NCBI GenBank assembly: GCA_012861695.1
Contig: JAAOOA010000123.1
Coordinates: 62,001 to 126,000 of the forward strand
Source of the DNA: Trematomus loennbergii
Taxonomy: Eukaryota; Chordata; Actinopteri; Perciformes; Nototheniidae
Direction: 5' to 3'
Length of the DNA stretch: 64,000 bases
Positions 10,736 through 20,566 of the stretch are shown here, piece after piece. The notes under the pieces were generated by a model. The model ran no database searches. It was given only the letters and a program-made list of their open reading frames with translations, and was not told the DNA's origin. Numbering within the stretch: the stretch's first letter is position 1; each line of letters starts with the position of its first letter. Position numbers and translations under genes: made by a program.

Positions 10736-11815
10736 TAGACCCCGTCAGAAGACCGGGGCTGTGTTTAAAGGGGAACTTCATTCATTGTTAGTTGAAGTAT
10801 AGTTTTTATTTATTTTTTTTTATTTTTTATGAGCCAAACAATTATGTGAGAATAGTTCGTACTTTCCCTCTAGTTTAAAGAAATATTATTTTGTCATGAT
10901 ATCTTTGTTCAGCAGTGTCAGCCAAGCCTCTAATCCTAGAGCTATTGAGACGCATTAGCAAAACCAAGGGTGTTGTTTTTTCCCGCAACAATGATACAGA
11001 ATACCATGACAAAAGCCATTATAGAACTAACAACAAGTAAACTATTTTTGTGCTAATGGAAGATTGTTAGTGAATATGCATTTATAACATAGGAAGACGA
11101 TACATCACACAACATCTTTGTACGCCTTGTGGGGCACACGGAGAATTTATATTTATTTACTACAACGTTATGGGTTTTCCATGTCCTATTCATAATAGAG
11201 TAATCATTGCAATATTAATTGAGCATTTTATGCTCAAAGGAGGGAGCGTCATGATTATACAGATATATTGATTTCGGTGACGTTGTAGTTAATAAATAAC
11301 ATGTTGTCAACAATGGGTCTCATAACAACAAAAGGTATACCAAAGCTTGGGCCTCCTCCAAGGAGGGAGTGGTCCAGTTTTAGATATTAGACAAATAGAA
11401 GTGGATGAATATGTCAGAGCTCTGAGTAATATTTTCCAAGTTTTGTCTACACAGGCTAGGAAACTGCACATCCCCGGTGGTCGGAACCGTGACAAGTTGT
11501 AAACAACTTCACACGCGCTCCGGTTTAAAGGTAAAGAAAAAGGAGCAAATTGACACCACCTCACACATTGTCACCCTTCACTGGCAACTTCCAGAAAGTT
11601 ATTGGAAGCTAGGACTGATTTGGCAGAGCTGGAACAAAACAATAAATATAAATACGATTAAGATAGCAACAGCTCAAAAGACGAATTGTCTTTAGATTTG
11701 TATAGATTGTACACTAAAGTGAAAACCTATTTTGTTTTTTCACCTGAAAAAGAGTCCAACGTTTTGTTTCTATTTTCGTATACGTTATTTGTACTCATCA
11801 TTTACATTCTGTAAC
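10736..11815 (+). pseudogene. pol remnant, mostly deleted
   Basis: I find no protease, reverse transcriptase or RNase H motif. The segment about 11300-11700 resembles, in broken frames, the integrase C-terminal end and pol-env junction of fish class I retroviruses. About 10750-11290 shows nothing recognisable. The element therefore lost its enzymes and could only have moved in trans. Confidence 0.35.
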
Positions 11816-12087
11816 TGACAAAACCATGGATAAAATAGAGATTATGTCAAGAACAAAGCCAAAGCAATTGTGGGGTCCCCTAAGGATAAGGGAATGCTCT
11901 GGTTTTCGGACAAAATTAACATGGGATCACTCCCGTCACTGGACGTACTTCGTCTCACTGGAATAGTAACGGTCATAGTCAATATAAAATCGTCCCCATG
12001 TATCCGGCCAATGACGGGAGAGTTTTGAAAGAGACAAAACACTGTTCCATACATTTAAAAACACTTAAACAATTAAACAATGTTTAC
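11816..12087 (+). pseudogene. env remnant, 5' piece
   Basis: A short open frame starts at ATG 11826 and runs about 45 codons before stops. Its position after the pol remnant and before the recombinase element suggests the env leader. It is broken and ends at the inserted element. Confidence 0.35.
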
Positions 12088-12155
12088 CCCAGGATTCAGG
12101 CCTCTTCCCTGGCTTGTACAGTGCAGTTATGCGCCTTGGAGGTATTGCACTATTT
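12088..12155 (+). repeat. Left end sequence of the recombinase element
   Basis: The segment is a diverged copy of the 80-bp unit found at 13681-14294 (shared CCAGGATTC, CTTCCCTGGCTTGTA, GCAGTTATGCGCC.TGGAGGT). The right end of the element carries it inverted. Confidence 0.75.
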
Positions 12156-12399
12156 ACAAAATGTAATGTGTTTGTGTCCACGAAGTAACTGGAAAAGGTG
12201 GCCTATCCCTCAACCTACCATAAATATCCAATGCCTGTATAAGCAGATGGGATTTGTGTCCACGAAGTCACTGTGTTGCTTACCTAAAGTAGCATGCTGC
12301 TTACCAGCTTACCAGCTTACGCTTCAGCACCCCGGAGAGCTGCTACATTGTGAAATCTTGCTACTAATCCATAACTTTTGATAACAAGCTCTGTTCGGT

Positions 12400-12800
12400 T
12401 CAGGCTTTTTCTCTACCCCCCCATTTACACGTACCCCGCATCCAATGGTACCATCGCCGAGTCTCTAGGACCTCGGGGAGCGGAGTTACCAGGAGAGACC
12501 AGGGAAAATCACCTGTCTGTGCCCGCTCACAGACCCCAAAGTACGGACTCATGACCTCCAGGATGGCTCCCTAACAGTGGGACTCTGTGCATTTCACAGC
12601 TCCAGGAGAGACCAGGGGAAAATCACCTCTTTTTGCCCGCTCACAGACCCCCAAAGTACGGACTCATGACCTCCAGGATGGCTCCCTAACAGTGGGACTC
12701 TGTGCATTTCACAGCTCCAGGAGAGACCAGGGGAAAATCACCTGTCTGTGCCCGCTCACAGAGCCCCGAAGGACGGACTCATGACCTCCAGCATGTCCCC
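12400..12800. repeat. Tandem array, about 114-bp unit, nearly three copies
   Basis: AGGAGAGACCAGG...AAAATCACC recurs at 12491, 12604 and 12719, each followed by CCCGCTCACAGA and GGACTCATGACCTCCAG. The unit is not related to the flanking arrays. Confidence 0.9.
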
Positions 12801-12894
12801 ATAACAGTGGGACCTCCATAACCTTGCACACCCTGAGTCCCGGGCCCCCACACTTAAGCACTCCCCACGGACTAAACACAGGTATTCACACCCA

Positions 12895-13350
12895 CCAGAA
12901 CCTCGTGCCCCTGGTGACCCTAAAGGGGTGGATTTTGTGGTGCTTCTATGTCCGCCCATCAGCATCCATAGTCGGCCTTCTTCACGGCACCACCACCCTT
13001 CTGTTGAGGGTATTCTCGTGCCCCTGGTGACCCTAAAGGGGGTGGATTTTGTGGTGCTTCTATGTCCGCCCATCAGCATCCATAGTCGGCCTTCTTCACG
13101 GCACCACCACCCCTTCTGTGAGGGTATTCTCGTGCCCCTGGTGACCCTAAAGGGGGTGGATTTTGTGGTGCTTCTATGTCCGCCCATCAGCATCCATAGT
13201 TGGCCTTCTTCACGGCACCACCACCCCTTCTGTTGAGGGTATTCTCGTGCCCCTGGTGACCCTAAAGGGGGTGGATTTTGTGGTGCTTCTATGTCCGCCC
13301 ATCAGCATCCATAGTCGGCCTTCTTCACGGCACCACCACCCCCTTCTGGG
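12895..13350. repeat. Tandem array, about 115-bp unit, four copies
   Basis: CGTGCCCCTGGTGACCCTAAAG starts units at about 12902, 13017, 13132 and 13248. Units are almost identical, differing by one-base indels in GGGG and CCCC runs. Frames on both strands read through it only because it is repetitive. Confidence 0.95.
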
Positions 13351-13680
13351 CTGGAGGTTCAAACACTTTAACTTTTGTTCACCTCCTCTGGCTTACACCT
13401 CCTCCGCCAACACTTGAGCGCTCATCACAGGGTTCAGCACCCCGGTGCTGATGGAAAGTGGCACTTTATCTGCCCCTGGTAACCATCAAGGTTATTGTTT
13501 TTTTTTAATTTTTAATTTTATTTGAACACACACCCTAAAACATCAACCACACACCCTAAAACATCAACTATTTACACGTTGCAGTAACAAAAATGACAGT
13601 ACACACAGACTAAAACATCAACTATTTACACGTACTACTGCTGCTATAACAGTACTACTAAATTTCTTAACCTACGTTTT
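13351..13680. other. Spacer within the recombinase element
   Basis: Contains CACACCCTAAAACATCAAC repeated two to three times (13530-13625) and a CTATTTACACGT motif twice. Nothing coding. Confidence 0.5.
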
Positions 13681-14294
13681 AAAGTGCAGTTATGCGCCCT
13701 GGAGGTGTTGCACTATTAACAAAATGTATGCCCAGGATTCTGGCACCTTCCCTGGCTTGTAAACTGCAGTTATGCGCCCTGGAGGTGTTGCACTATTAAC
13801 AAAATGTATGCCCAGGATTCTGGCACCTTCCCTGGCTTGTAAACTGCAGTTATGCGCCCTGGAGGTGTTGCACTATTAACAAAATGTATGCCCAGGATTC
13901 TGGCACCTTCCCTGGCTTGTAAACTGCAGTTATGCGCCCTGGAGGTGTTGCACTATTAACAAAATGTATGCCCAGGATTCTGGCACCTTCCCTGGCTTGT
14001 AAACTGCAGTTATGCGCCCTGGAGGTGTTGCACTATTAACAAAATGTATGCCCAGGATTCTGGCACCTTCCCTGGCTTGTAAACTGCAGTTATGCGCCCT
14101 GGAGGTGTTGCACTATTAACAAAATGTATGCCCAGGATTCTGGCACCTTCCCTGGCTTGTAAACTGCAGTTATGCGCCCTGGAGGTGTTGCACTATTAAC
14201 AAAATGTATGCCCAGGATTCTGGCACCTTCCCTGGCTTGTAAACTGCAGTTATGCGCCCTGGAGGTGTTGCACTATTAACAAAATGTATGCCCA
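13681..14294. repeat. Tandem array, 80-bp unit, about eight copies
   Basis: Units begin AAACTGCAGTTATGCGCCCT at 13761, 13841, 13921, 14001, 14081, 14161 and 14241, with a slightly different first copy from about 13681. They are virtually identical. Each contains TGCGCCCTGGAGGTGTTGCAC and CCAGGATTCTGGCACCTTCC, the motifs of the element's own two ends. The array stops six bases before the 3' end of the recombinase gene. Such subterminal repeats commonly bind the element's transposase or recombinase; that role is inferred. Confidence 0.95.
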
Positions 14295-14299
14295 TATGT

Positions 14300-15871
14300 T
14301 TAGCGGGATTCAGGGGACCAAAGGCGTCTAATTCTTACGGTGCACCAGGGCAAACAGGTTGAGTCCACGGCCCCTGCCCCATCATCAGGAGTGTCAACCA
14401 GCCCCGGTCCCGACTTCATTGGCCTCTTTCCCTCCCGCTTCCGCTTCCGCTGCTGCTGCCGCTCCAATGACCCATCAGGTGAAGATGATGGAGATGATGG
14501 AGATGATGGAGCAGTACTGTTATAGCAGCCCTCTTCGGAGGTCTCCCCATCTGACAGCGGTAGACATCCTTCTGATGATGATGCAGCTGCTGCCGCATCT
14601 GATGACGCCCTGAACATGGAGCGGATTCTCAATGCCTCCTTTATTCCCGGCGCATTCGCGTAGAACCGGTCCGCCGTGGTTACGTCGTGACACATAAACC
14701 TGGCGAGAATCGGCCGGCTTTCTGGATCTTGGTGATGCTTGATATTGTCAGCCAGGGCAGTGCGCAGGATTGTGAAGGTGACGGCTGTTTCTAGCCCAGC
14801 ATCAGCCCATGCCCTCTTCAAGTGAGCGTTCAGGTTCTTGGAGGCCCGATTCCCCCTTGTGAAAAGGAAGAATTCATTCTGAGGACCCAGCAATACCTTT
14901 TTAATCCCCATCCACCGCATGACCCAGCTAAACTCCTCTACTGTAAGCGCCAGCTGTGCTTCGCCATATGTCTTGGCCGTCTTGTGATCCTGCACATGGA
15001 TGATGTAGCCCTCAGCAGTTCCCCTTATGGCTGCCTCTAAGACCTCACTGTTTTTCATGTTTGCGTACACGCCCGTACGGTGGCCATACAGGAGGCTCCA
15101 ATGGAGGGTGAGATAGCCATAGAGAAGCTTCTGGGTGGTTGAGGTCGGCGTGCCGGCCATCAGGTCGAGGAGCTCCGGGATGCGCTTCTCAGCGGCCGCC
15201 ATGGCGGCGAGAAGCTCCGCCTGGCTCGGCAGACGATCCAGTTTGTTCCTCTTCACCTTAAACTGATGTAGAGTGACTGCCTTATTCAAGTGTTTCATGT
15301 TGGCTTTCACCTCTCTCATTATGTGGGTCATATCAGACTGGGTGAGCTTGCACCCCCGGGGCTTTGACTCAGACATGTACCCCATGAACTGGTGCACATT
15401 CTTCAGGAAGAACTCTGATGTTGTGACTGCCCGGCCCGGCTTTACAATATACTCGCTCCAGCCACGGATCATCTTCATGTTTCTTAGGAACAGCCAGTCT
15501 GACAGGCGGTTAACACCATGGGCCATGTATACTATGAAGTTCTTTATCCGGCTGATCTTCGACACAACATTGTCTTTCTGTTTTACTGTCGGAGCGACAC
15601 CCAAACAATGATCCAAGTATGTCTGAAGGTACGCCTCCATGCTTCTAGGCAACGTGATTTCACGCATGGTATTCCCCCGTCCACACCCAGTGGACCAGTA
15701 ATTTGAGGGAGAGGGCAAGTCATTAGCCAGCTTAGAGGCACGGGTCTTCCGGCATACAGGGGTCTCGCTACCGGAGGCTACTGCAAACATGACAGTTTCC
15801 ACCGGGGTCTTCACAGGGGTCTCGCTACCGGAGGCTACTGCAAACATGACAGTTTCCACCGGGGTCTTCAC
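14300..15871 (-). CDS. Tyrosine recombinase/integrase domain protein (C-terminal part of gene)
   Basis: A 523-codon frame. Residues 1-40 continue the Pro/Val/Thr/Lys repeat of the upstream frame, 65-215 form a helical core-binding-like domain, and 245-410 the catalytic domain. Recognisable residues are Arg265 (GHRTG), Lys297 (DHKTAK), Arg370 in TILR (the position of HxxR, with Thr replacing His), His395 (MCHD) and Tyr404 (DRFY). The His/Trp to Tyr spacing of 9 equals that of Cre-type enzymes. Residues 425-470 are Ser/Asp-rich and 471-485 a basic, nuclear-localisation-like tail. Such enzymes cut and rejoin DNA through a 3'-phosphotyrosine. The frame is separated from the zinc-finger part by a one- or two-base deletion, so the gene is frameshifted or carries a sequence error. 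Crypton-like proteins in fish often show TxxR at this place. Confidence 0.75.
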   Translation of the reverse strand: MKTPVETVMFAVASGSETPVKTPVETVMFAVASGSETPVCRKTRASKLANDLPSPSNYWSTGCGRGNTMREITLPRSMEAYLQTYLDHCLGVAPTVKQKDNVVSKISRIKNFIVYMAHGVNRLSDWLFLRNMKMIRGWSEYIVKPGRAVTTSEFFLKNVHQFMGYMSESKPRGCKLTQSDMTHIMREVKANMKHLNKAVTLHQFKVKRNKLDRLPSQAELLAAMAAAEKRIPELLDLMAGTPTSTTQKLLYGYLTLHWSLLYGHRTGVYANMKNSEVLEAAIRGTAEGYIIHVQDHKTAKTYGEAQLALTVEEFSWVMRWMGIKKVLLGPQNEFFLFTRGNRASKNLNAHLKRAWADAGLETAVTFTILRTALADNIKHHQDPESRPILARFMCHDVTTADRFYANAPGIKEALRIRSMFRASSDAAAAASSSEGCLPLSDGETSEEGCYNSTAPSSPSSPSSSPDGSLERQQQRKRKREGKRPMKSGPGLVDTPDDGAGAVDSTCLPWCTVRIRRLWSPESR

Positions 15872-15890
15872 AGGGTCTCGCTACCGGAGG

Positions 15891-16922
15891 CTACTGCAAC
15901 ATGACAGTTTCCACCGGGGTCTTCACAGGCGTCTCGCTACCGGAGGAAACTGGTAATATGACAGTCTTCACTGGGCTCTTCACAGGGTTCTTGACCGGTC
16001 TCTTTCCACCGGAGGCTACTGCAAGCATTACAGTCTTCACTTGGCTCTTCACAGGGTTCTTTACCGGTGTCTTCCCACCGGAGGCTACTGCAAGCATGAC
16101 AGTCTTCACCGGGCTCCTCACAGGGGTCCCGCTACCGGAGGTTACTGGGGAATGCATGACAGTCTTCACCGGGGTCTTCACAGGGGTCCCGCTACCGGAG
16201 GTTACTGGGGAATGCATGACAGTCTTCACCGGGGTCTTCACAGGGGTCCCGCTACCGGAGGTTACTGGGGACTGCATGACAGTCTTCACCGGGGTCTTCA
16301 CAGGGGTATTGCTGCCTGAGGCTACTGTGTTTATGCCGGAGGTACTTGGGATTGCCAGGCCCTTAAATCGTATACATTCGTCCTCTTCCTCAAGAACAGC
16401 AGCACTCTGCTTCCTGGGTTTTAGCTCCTTTTTCAGCCTGGAGCGCAGGGTCTTCACCTCATCATTGAGGGCATCCTTCTGAGCCCTCAATGCCACATTT
16501 TCCAGCATCACCTGCCTGCAGTCCTCGTTGTCACACTCGGTATGTGGGGAGAAGGGTGGAGGGTGCCCGGGGTATTCCCCCTCATTGTCTATATCCAATG
16601 ATGTAGCCATTCCAATGATGGGGTTAGTCTCACGGAGGTCATGGAGCAACTGCAGTGCCACACTATGCTTCAGCCTTGCCATGACCTGCTGTGCCTCATG
16701 TCGGGACAACTCAGGGTGGTCATGTTTTACATGACGGTCCAGTCTCTTCCCAGCGTACGAACACCCAGCGATGGGACAGGGTTTGGTCCGAACATTTATC
16801 CTTCCACTGGCTATTTTCAGGAGGATTCCCCTCTCCTCCAAGTTCCGCACTGCATGCTTGTGCTTAAGGTGTTTGTTCAATGCCAGATAGAAGAGTCTGC
16901 ACACCGGGCATTCAGATGACAT
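15891..16922 (-). CDS. Zinc-finger and repeat N-terminal part of the recombinase gene
   Basis: I place the start at ATG 16922 (MSSECPVC), which follows an acceptor-like TGTGTTTCAG, rather than the ATG 11 codons upstream. Two C2H2-type fingers follow: CPVC...HLKHKH and CPIAGC...HVKHDH. A coiled coil (LENVALRAQKDALNDEVKTL) lies about 140 residues in. After a Ser/Glu-rich stretch come seven or eight copies of a 20-25 residue repeat around TPVKTPVKTVM and VASG. The repeat continues in the next frame from 15871, showing that both frames are one gene of about 870 codons. The frame break lies at 15874-15897, where CAGGGG is CAGGG and GCAAACA is GCAACA compared with neighbouring repeats. The fingers probably bind DNA at the element's repeats (inference). 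Confidence 0.65.
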   Translation of the reverse strand: MSSECPVCRLFYLALNKHLKHKHAVRNLEERGILLKIASGRINVRTKPCPIAGCSYAGKRLDRHVKHDHPELSRHEAQQVMARLKHSVALQLLHDLRETNPIIGMATSLDIDNEGEYPGHPPPFSPHTECDNEDCRQVMLENVALRAQKDALNDEVKTLRSRLKKELKPRKQSAAVLEEEDECIRFKGLAIPSTSGINTVASGSNTPVKTPVKTVMQSPVTSGSGTPVKTPVKTVMHSPVTSGSGTPVKTPVKTVMHSPVTSGSGTPVRSPVKTVMLAVASGGKTPVKNPVKSQVKTVMLAVASGGKRPVKNPVKSPVKTVILPVSSGSETPVKTPVETVMLQ

Positions 16923-17400
16923 CCTTACTGAAACACACATAATGAATTTGATCAAAATGATGTTATAGTTCTCCGTTTATATGCGTTAGCGTGAGCGGTG
17001 GTTGCGACACTGGGTCCGATGCATCAATTCATGGTGCATGGACGAAGGGAAGTATTGGGTTACCACCGGGTCAGATGGTCCCACTTCCGCACCAACGCGG
17101 GGCTGGTGATGGCAACATTGGGTCCGATGCATCCATACATGGTGCCCCGACCATGAGAGGGTTTGGGGTACCCCGGAACCAGGCACCACCCCAGCAGGAA
17201 ACGGGTTGTATGGTCAAAGGAGGAAAGAGTGATAGAACCGGGGTAAAGCAAAGAAAGTGTCCGACAATAGTGACTTGTGAGGCGGCCAGAGAGTCTGTCA
17301 TATCTCGGTCCTATCCTCCAGGCAACGCTGTGGCCAAAACTGGGCTAAAAACAAAAAAAACTAAAAAATATTTCATCCAGGGAAATTTGGGTGAAAATGA
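16923..17400. other. Upstream region of the recombinase gene
   Basis: Contains two diverged copies of a 130-base segment (GGGTCCGATGCATC.AT.CATGGTGC at about 17011 and 17119). An acceptor-like site just before the likely start codon suggests a 5' intron on the minus strand. No promoter motif could be fixed. Confidence 0.4.
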
Positions 17401-17403
17401 AAA

Positions 17404-17700
17404 AAAAGTACCCGGAAATAGTGCTTCATTAGCCAGCAGCAGTCCCCTGTCGACTCATGTGACATTCCTCCAGGGTTACATAGAACCAGGGTGTGGGGTC
17501 CGAGCCATCTCCGAGACATCTCTAGTCCGTGTTGATAATGGGGGAAATGTACCCCAAAATAGTCCTTCATTAGCCAGCAGCAGTCCCCTGTCGACTCATG
17601 TGACATTCCTCCAGGGTTACATAGAACCAGGGTGTGGGGTCCGAGCCATCTCCGAGACATCTCTAGTCCGTGTTGATAATGAGGTACCCCCAAAAAAGTG
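17404..17700. repeat. Tandem duplication, 138-bp unit, two copies
   Basis: CTTCATTAGCCAGCAGCAGT starts copies at about 17425 and 17563. Both are nearly identical through GAGACATCTCTAGTCCGTGT. Confidence 0.95.
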
Positions 17701-17719
17701 CATCATGACTCAGCAATCA

Positions 17720-18420
17720 TCACACTCAACTTTGGTGAGAACCGGGGAAAGGGGTCAAAATGTAAAAATTATACCCCAAAACAGTGTCTCATGACCCCGC
17801 AGGAGTCCCCCGCGGACTCCCCTGACATTCCTCCATGGTCGTAATCACCCAACTCAACTTTGGTGAGAACCGGGGAAAGGGGTCAAAATGTAAAAAATAT
17901 ACCCCAAAACAGTGCCTCATGACCCCGCAGGAGTCCCCCGCGGACTCCCCTGACATTCCTCCATGGTCGTAATCACCCAATTCAACTTTGGTGAGAACCG
18001 GGGAAAGGGGTCAAAATGTAAAAATATACCCCAAAACAGTGCCTCATGACCCCGCAGGAGTCCCCCGCGGACTCCCCTGACATTCCTCCATGGTGGAAAT
18101 CATCCAACTCAACTTTGGTGAGAACCGGGGAAAGGGGTCAAAATGGAAAAATTGTACCCCAAAATAGTGCCTCATGACCCCGCAAGAGTCCCCCGCGGAC
18201 TCCCCTGACATTCCTCCATGGTGGAAATCATCCAACTCAACTTTGGTGAGAACCGGGGAAAGGGGTCAAAATGGAAAAATTGTACCCCAAAATAGTGCCT
18301 CATGACCCCGCAAGAGTCCCCCGCGGACTCCCCTGACATTCCTCCATGGTGGAAATCATCCAACTCAACTTTGGTGAAAACCGGGGAAAGGGGTCAAAAT
18401 GTAAAAATTATACCCCAAAA
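17720..18420. repeat. Tandem array, 127-128 bp unit, about 5.5 copies
   Basis: ACCGGGGAAAGGGGTCAAAA recurs at about 17742, 17870, 17997, 18125, 18253 and 18380. Each unit contains CATGACCCCGCA.GAGTCCCC and a palindromic CCGCGG. Confidence 0.95.
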
Positions 18421-18760
18421 TAGTGCCTCAAAATCGGGTAGAGTCACCGGGAAAGTGCCCTCGCATTCCTCCAGGGCTCAAAATGTCGCACTTAAACTAT
18501 TTGGAGAACCGGGAAAATGTAAAAAATACATCCCAAAATAGTGCCTCATAATCGGGTAGAGTCACCTGCAAAAGTGCCCTCGCATTCCTCCAGGGCTCAA
18601 AATGTCGCACTTAAACTATTTGGAGAACCAGGAAAATGTAAAAAATACATCCCAAAATAGTGCCTCATAATCAATAGAGTCACCTGCAAAAGTGCCCTCG
18701 CATTCCTCCATGTCGAACTTAAAGTATTGGGAGAACCAGGCTGGGGGTCTTGAGGCACAA
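18421..18760. repeat. Diverged continuation of the array, about 118-bp unit, 2.5 copies
   Basis: Units share AATAGTGCCTCA and CATTCCTCCA with the 128-bp array but carry a different middle (ATCGGGTAGAGTCACC, ATGTCGCACTTAAACTATTT). They look like an older relative. Confidence 0.85.
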
Positions 18761-19589
18761 AATGAGGCCCACTCAGAGTGCTTGGTGAGCGGATACATTC
18801 TTCCATGATTTCCAACAGCCGTATTTTTTCTGAGTCCACCCAAAAACTGGGTTTCTGATTTCGTGCGGAAGGTAGTCTGAAAATTATGGATGAATCTTTT
18901 TGACAGAGAAGTGGAAATGAAGCCCAGGGACTTTTTCCCCTTCTCCGTTGTACCAACCATCGGAGAAGGGGAAAAATCGGCCCGAAGCGCCAAACACCTG
19001 GCCACTACTCCCGTTGGCACTTAGAAAAAATTTGACAATTTTTCAAAAATTTGACAATTTTCAAAACTTCATTTTTGATTATTTTAAGATATAATTAAGC
19101 GTTTTCTTCACTTTTTTTGCTTTCCACGGGTGGGGGCGCCTGGCAGGCCGCCTATGAGCACCCAAATTCGGCCTGGATCATCCAGGATTTGTGGGAAAAA
19201 ATCCATAAACTGACTAAATCACCCAGAGAGGTCCCCTACCTAGCCCAAATATATATAATACAAATACATTTAAATAGTAAAAGGTGCACTTGTGCTCTGC
19301 ATTACCCGGAATTTTATTTTCATAGCCCCATGATAGTGATTAAAAATCATTTTCATGGGAAAAAGTGTTAAAACGCCTGATTAAATTATATGCAGGACCC
19401 CAGTGAGCTCCAGACTATGTGCATTGTGTTGGGGAACCATATAAATGATAGAATAAATGCATTTAAATGCAAAAATAATGATTTAAAATCATTTTAGGGG
19501 GACAATTGTGGAGAGGAGCCTGAAAATGACTCTGCAACACCCCGGATAACTACCACTTCATCTGGTTTAAATGTGGTGGTGATAGTGGC
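18761..19589. other. Spacer within the recombinase element
   Basis: No gene recognised. A 19-base inverted pair lies at 18939-18974 (TTTTTCCCCTTCTCCG... and CGGAGAAGGGGAAAAA). Two short repeats of TTTGACAATTTT.AAAA lie at 19029-19065. A frame at 19117-19371 of 84 codons is unremarkable. Confidence 0.4.
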
Positions 19590-20265
19590 ATTAACTAGTA
19601 CCCAGTACTGGGAGAGAACCAGGTTACAGCACATGTCTTTTCGACCCAGGAAAGAGTGCTCGAAACGTGGCTACAGCATAGTCACACTGTGGGGTAACAT
19701 GTTTCAAATGACAGCACACTGCTGCTTGTTGGCAGGCTGACTCACTTCACTTGTCTCACACACACCCAGGGGGGGAGAAGAGGACACATTGACCCAGGAA
19801 AGAGTCTCAAAACACAGGTAAAAGTGTGTTAAACTGTGGGGGAACATGTTTCAAATGACAGCACACTGCTGCTTGTTGCAGGCTGACTCACTTCACTTGT
19901 CTCACACACACCCAGGGGGGGAGAAAGAGGACACATTGACCCAGGAAAGAGTCCTCAAAACACAGGTAAAAGTGTGTTAAACTGTGGGGGAACATGTTTC
20001 AAATGACAGCACACTGCTGCTTGTTGGCAGGCTGACTCACTTCACTGTCTCACACACACCCAGGGGGGGAGAAAGAGGACACATTGACCCAGGAAAGAGT
20101 GCTCGAAAGGTGGCAACAGCATAGTCACAGTGTGGGGGAACATGTTTCAAATGACAGCACACTGCTGCTTGTTGGCAGGCTGACTCACTTCACTTGTCTC
20201 ACACACACCCAGGGGGGGAAAGATAACACTTGTACCCAGGAATAAGTCTTTGAAAGGCGGGGAAA
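19590..20265. repeat. Tandem array, about 147-bp unit, four copies
   Basis: ACATGTTTCAAATGACAGCA recurs at 19698, 19845, 19992 and 20140, followed by GGCTGACTCACTTCACTTGT and CCCAGGGGGGG. Two unit variants alternate in their last third (CTCGAAA.GTGGC.ACAGC against CTCAAAACACAGGTAAAAG). Confidence 0.95.
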
Positions 20266-20365
20266 AGTTGTTTGAAATAGTATAATACCTCCAGGCCGCT
20301 TAACTGCACTTTACCACCAGAAATAATGTTTAAATGGTCGGGGAAAGTATTTTTAAATGTCTGGA

Positions 20366-20500
20366 AGAGAGTTTTAGACAGTCATTTTGCACGAAATTAT
20401 TTAACATAGACGCTCTCCTGAAAATGCACAGAATATGTGCTTTTTCAGGAGACCGTTAATGTTAAATGATTTCTTGCAAAATGACTGGCTAAAACCCCGG
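20366..20500. repeat. Long imperfect hairpin near the right end of the recombinase element
   Basis: Arms of about 60 bases: TTTTAGACAGTCATTTTGCA (20372) ... and the inverted TGCAAAATGACTGGCTAAAA (ending 20496), with CTCCTGAAAA and TTTTCAGGAG at the inner stem. It lies about 65 bases inside the right end sequence. Confidence 0.85.
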
Positions 20501-20566
20501 AATAAATGTTTGAAAAGCTGGGAAAAGTTGTTAAAAATAGGCTGATATCTCCAGGGCGCATCTCCA

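Noticed and set aside
12756..13417. Frames of 68-145 codons across the 115-bp array
   Set aside because: They exist on both strands and in several phases because the unit has few stops; unit length changes by single bases, so no constant frame is kept.
13681..14294. Regular 80-bp repeats as a CRISPR array
   Set aside because: The units are identical throughout with no variable spacers, and the context is a eukaryotic transposon.
15901..16482. 193-codon plus-strand frame opposite the recombinase repeat
   Set aside because: It is the shadow of the Pro/Val/Thr/Lys repeat of the minus-strand gene, which has zinc fingers and a recombinase domain in continuity.
17373..18956. Minus-strand frames of 60-130 codons in the 128- and 138-bp arrays
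   Set aside because: Array shadows with repeated peptide blocks; no start context, no known domain.
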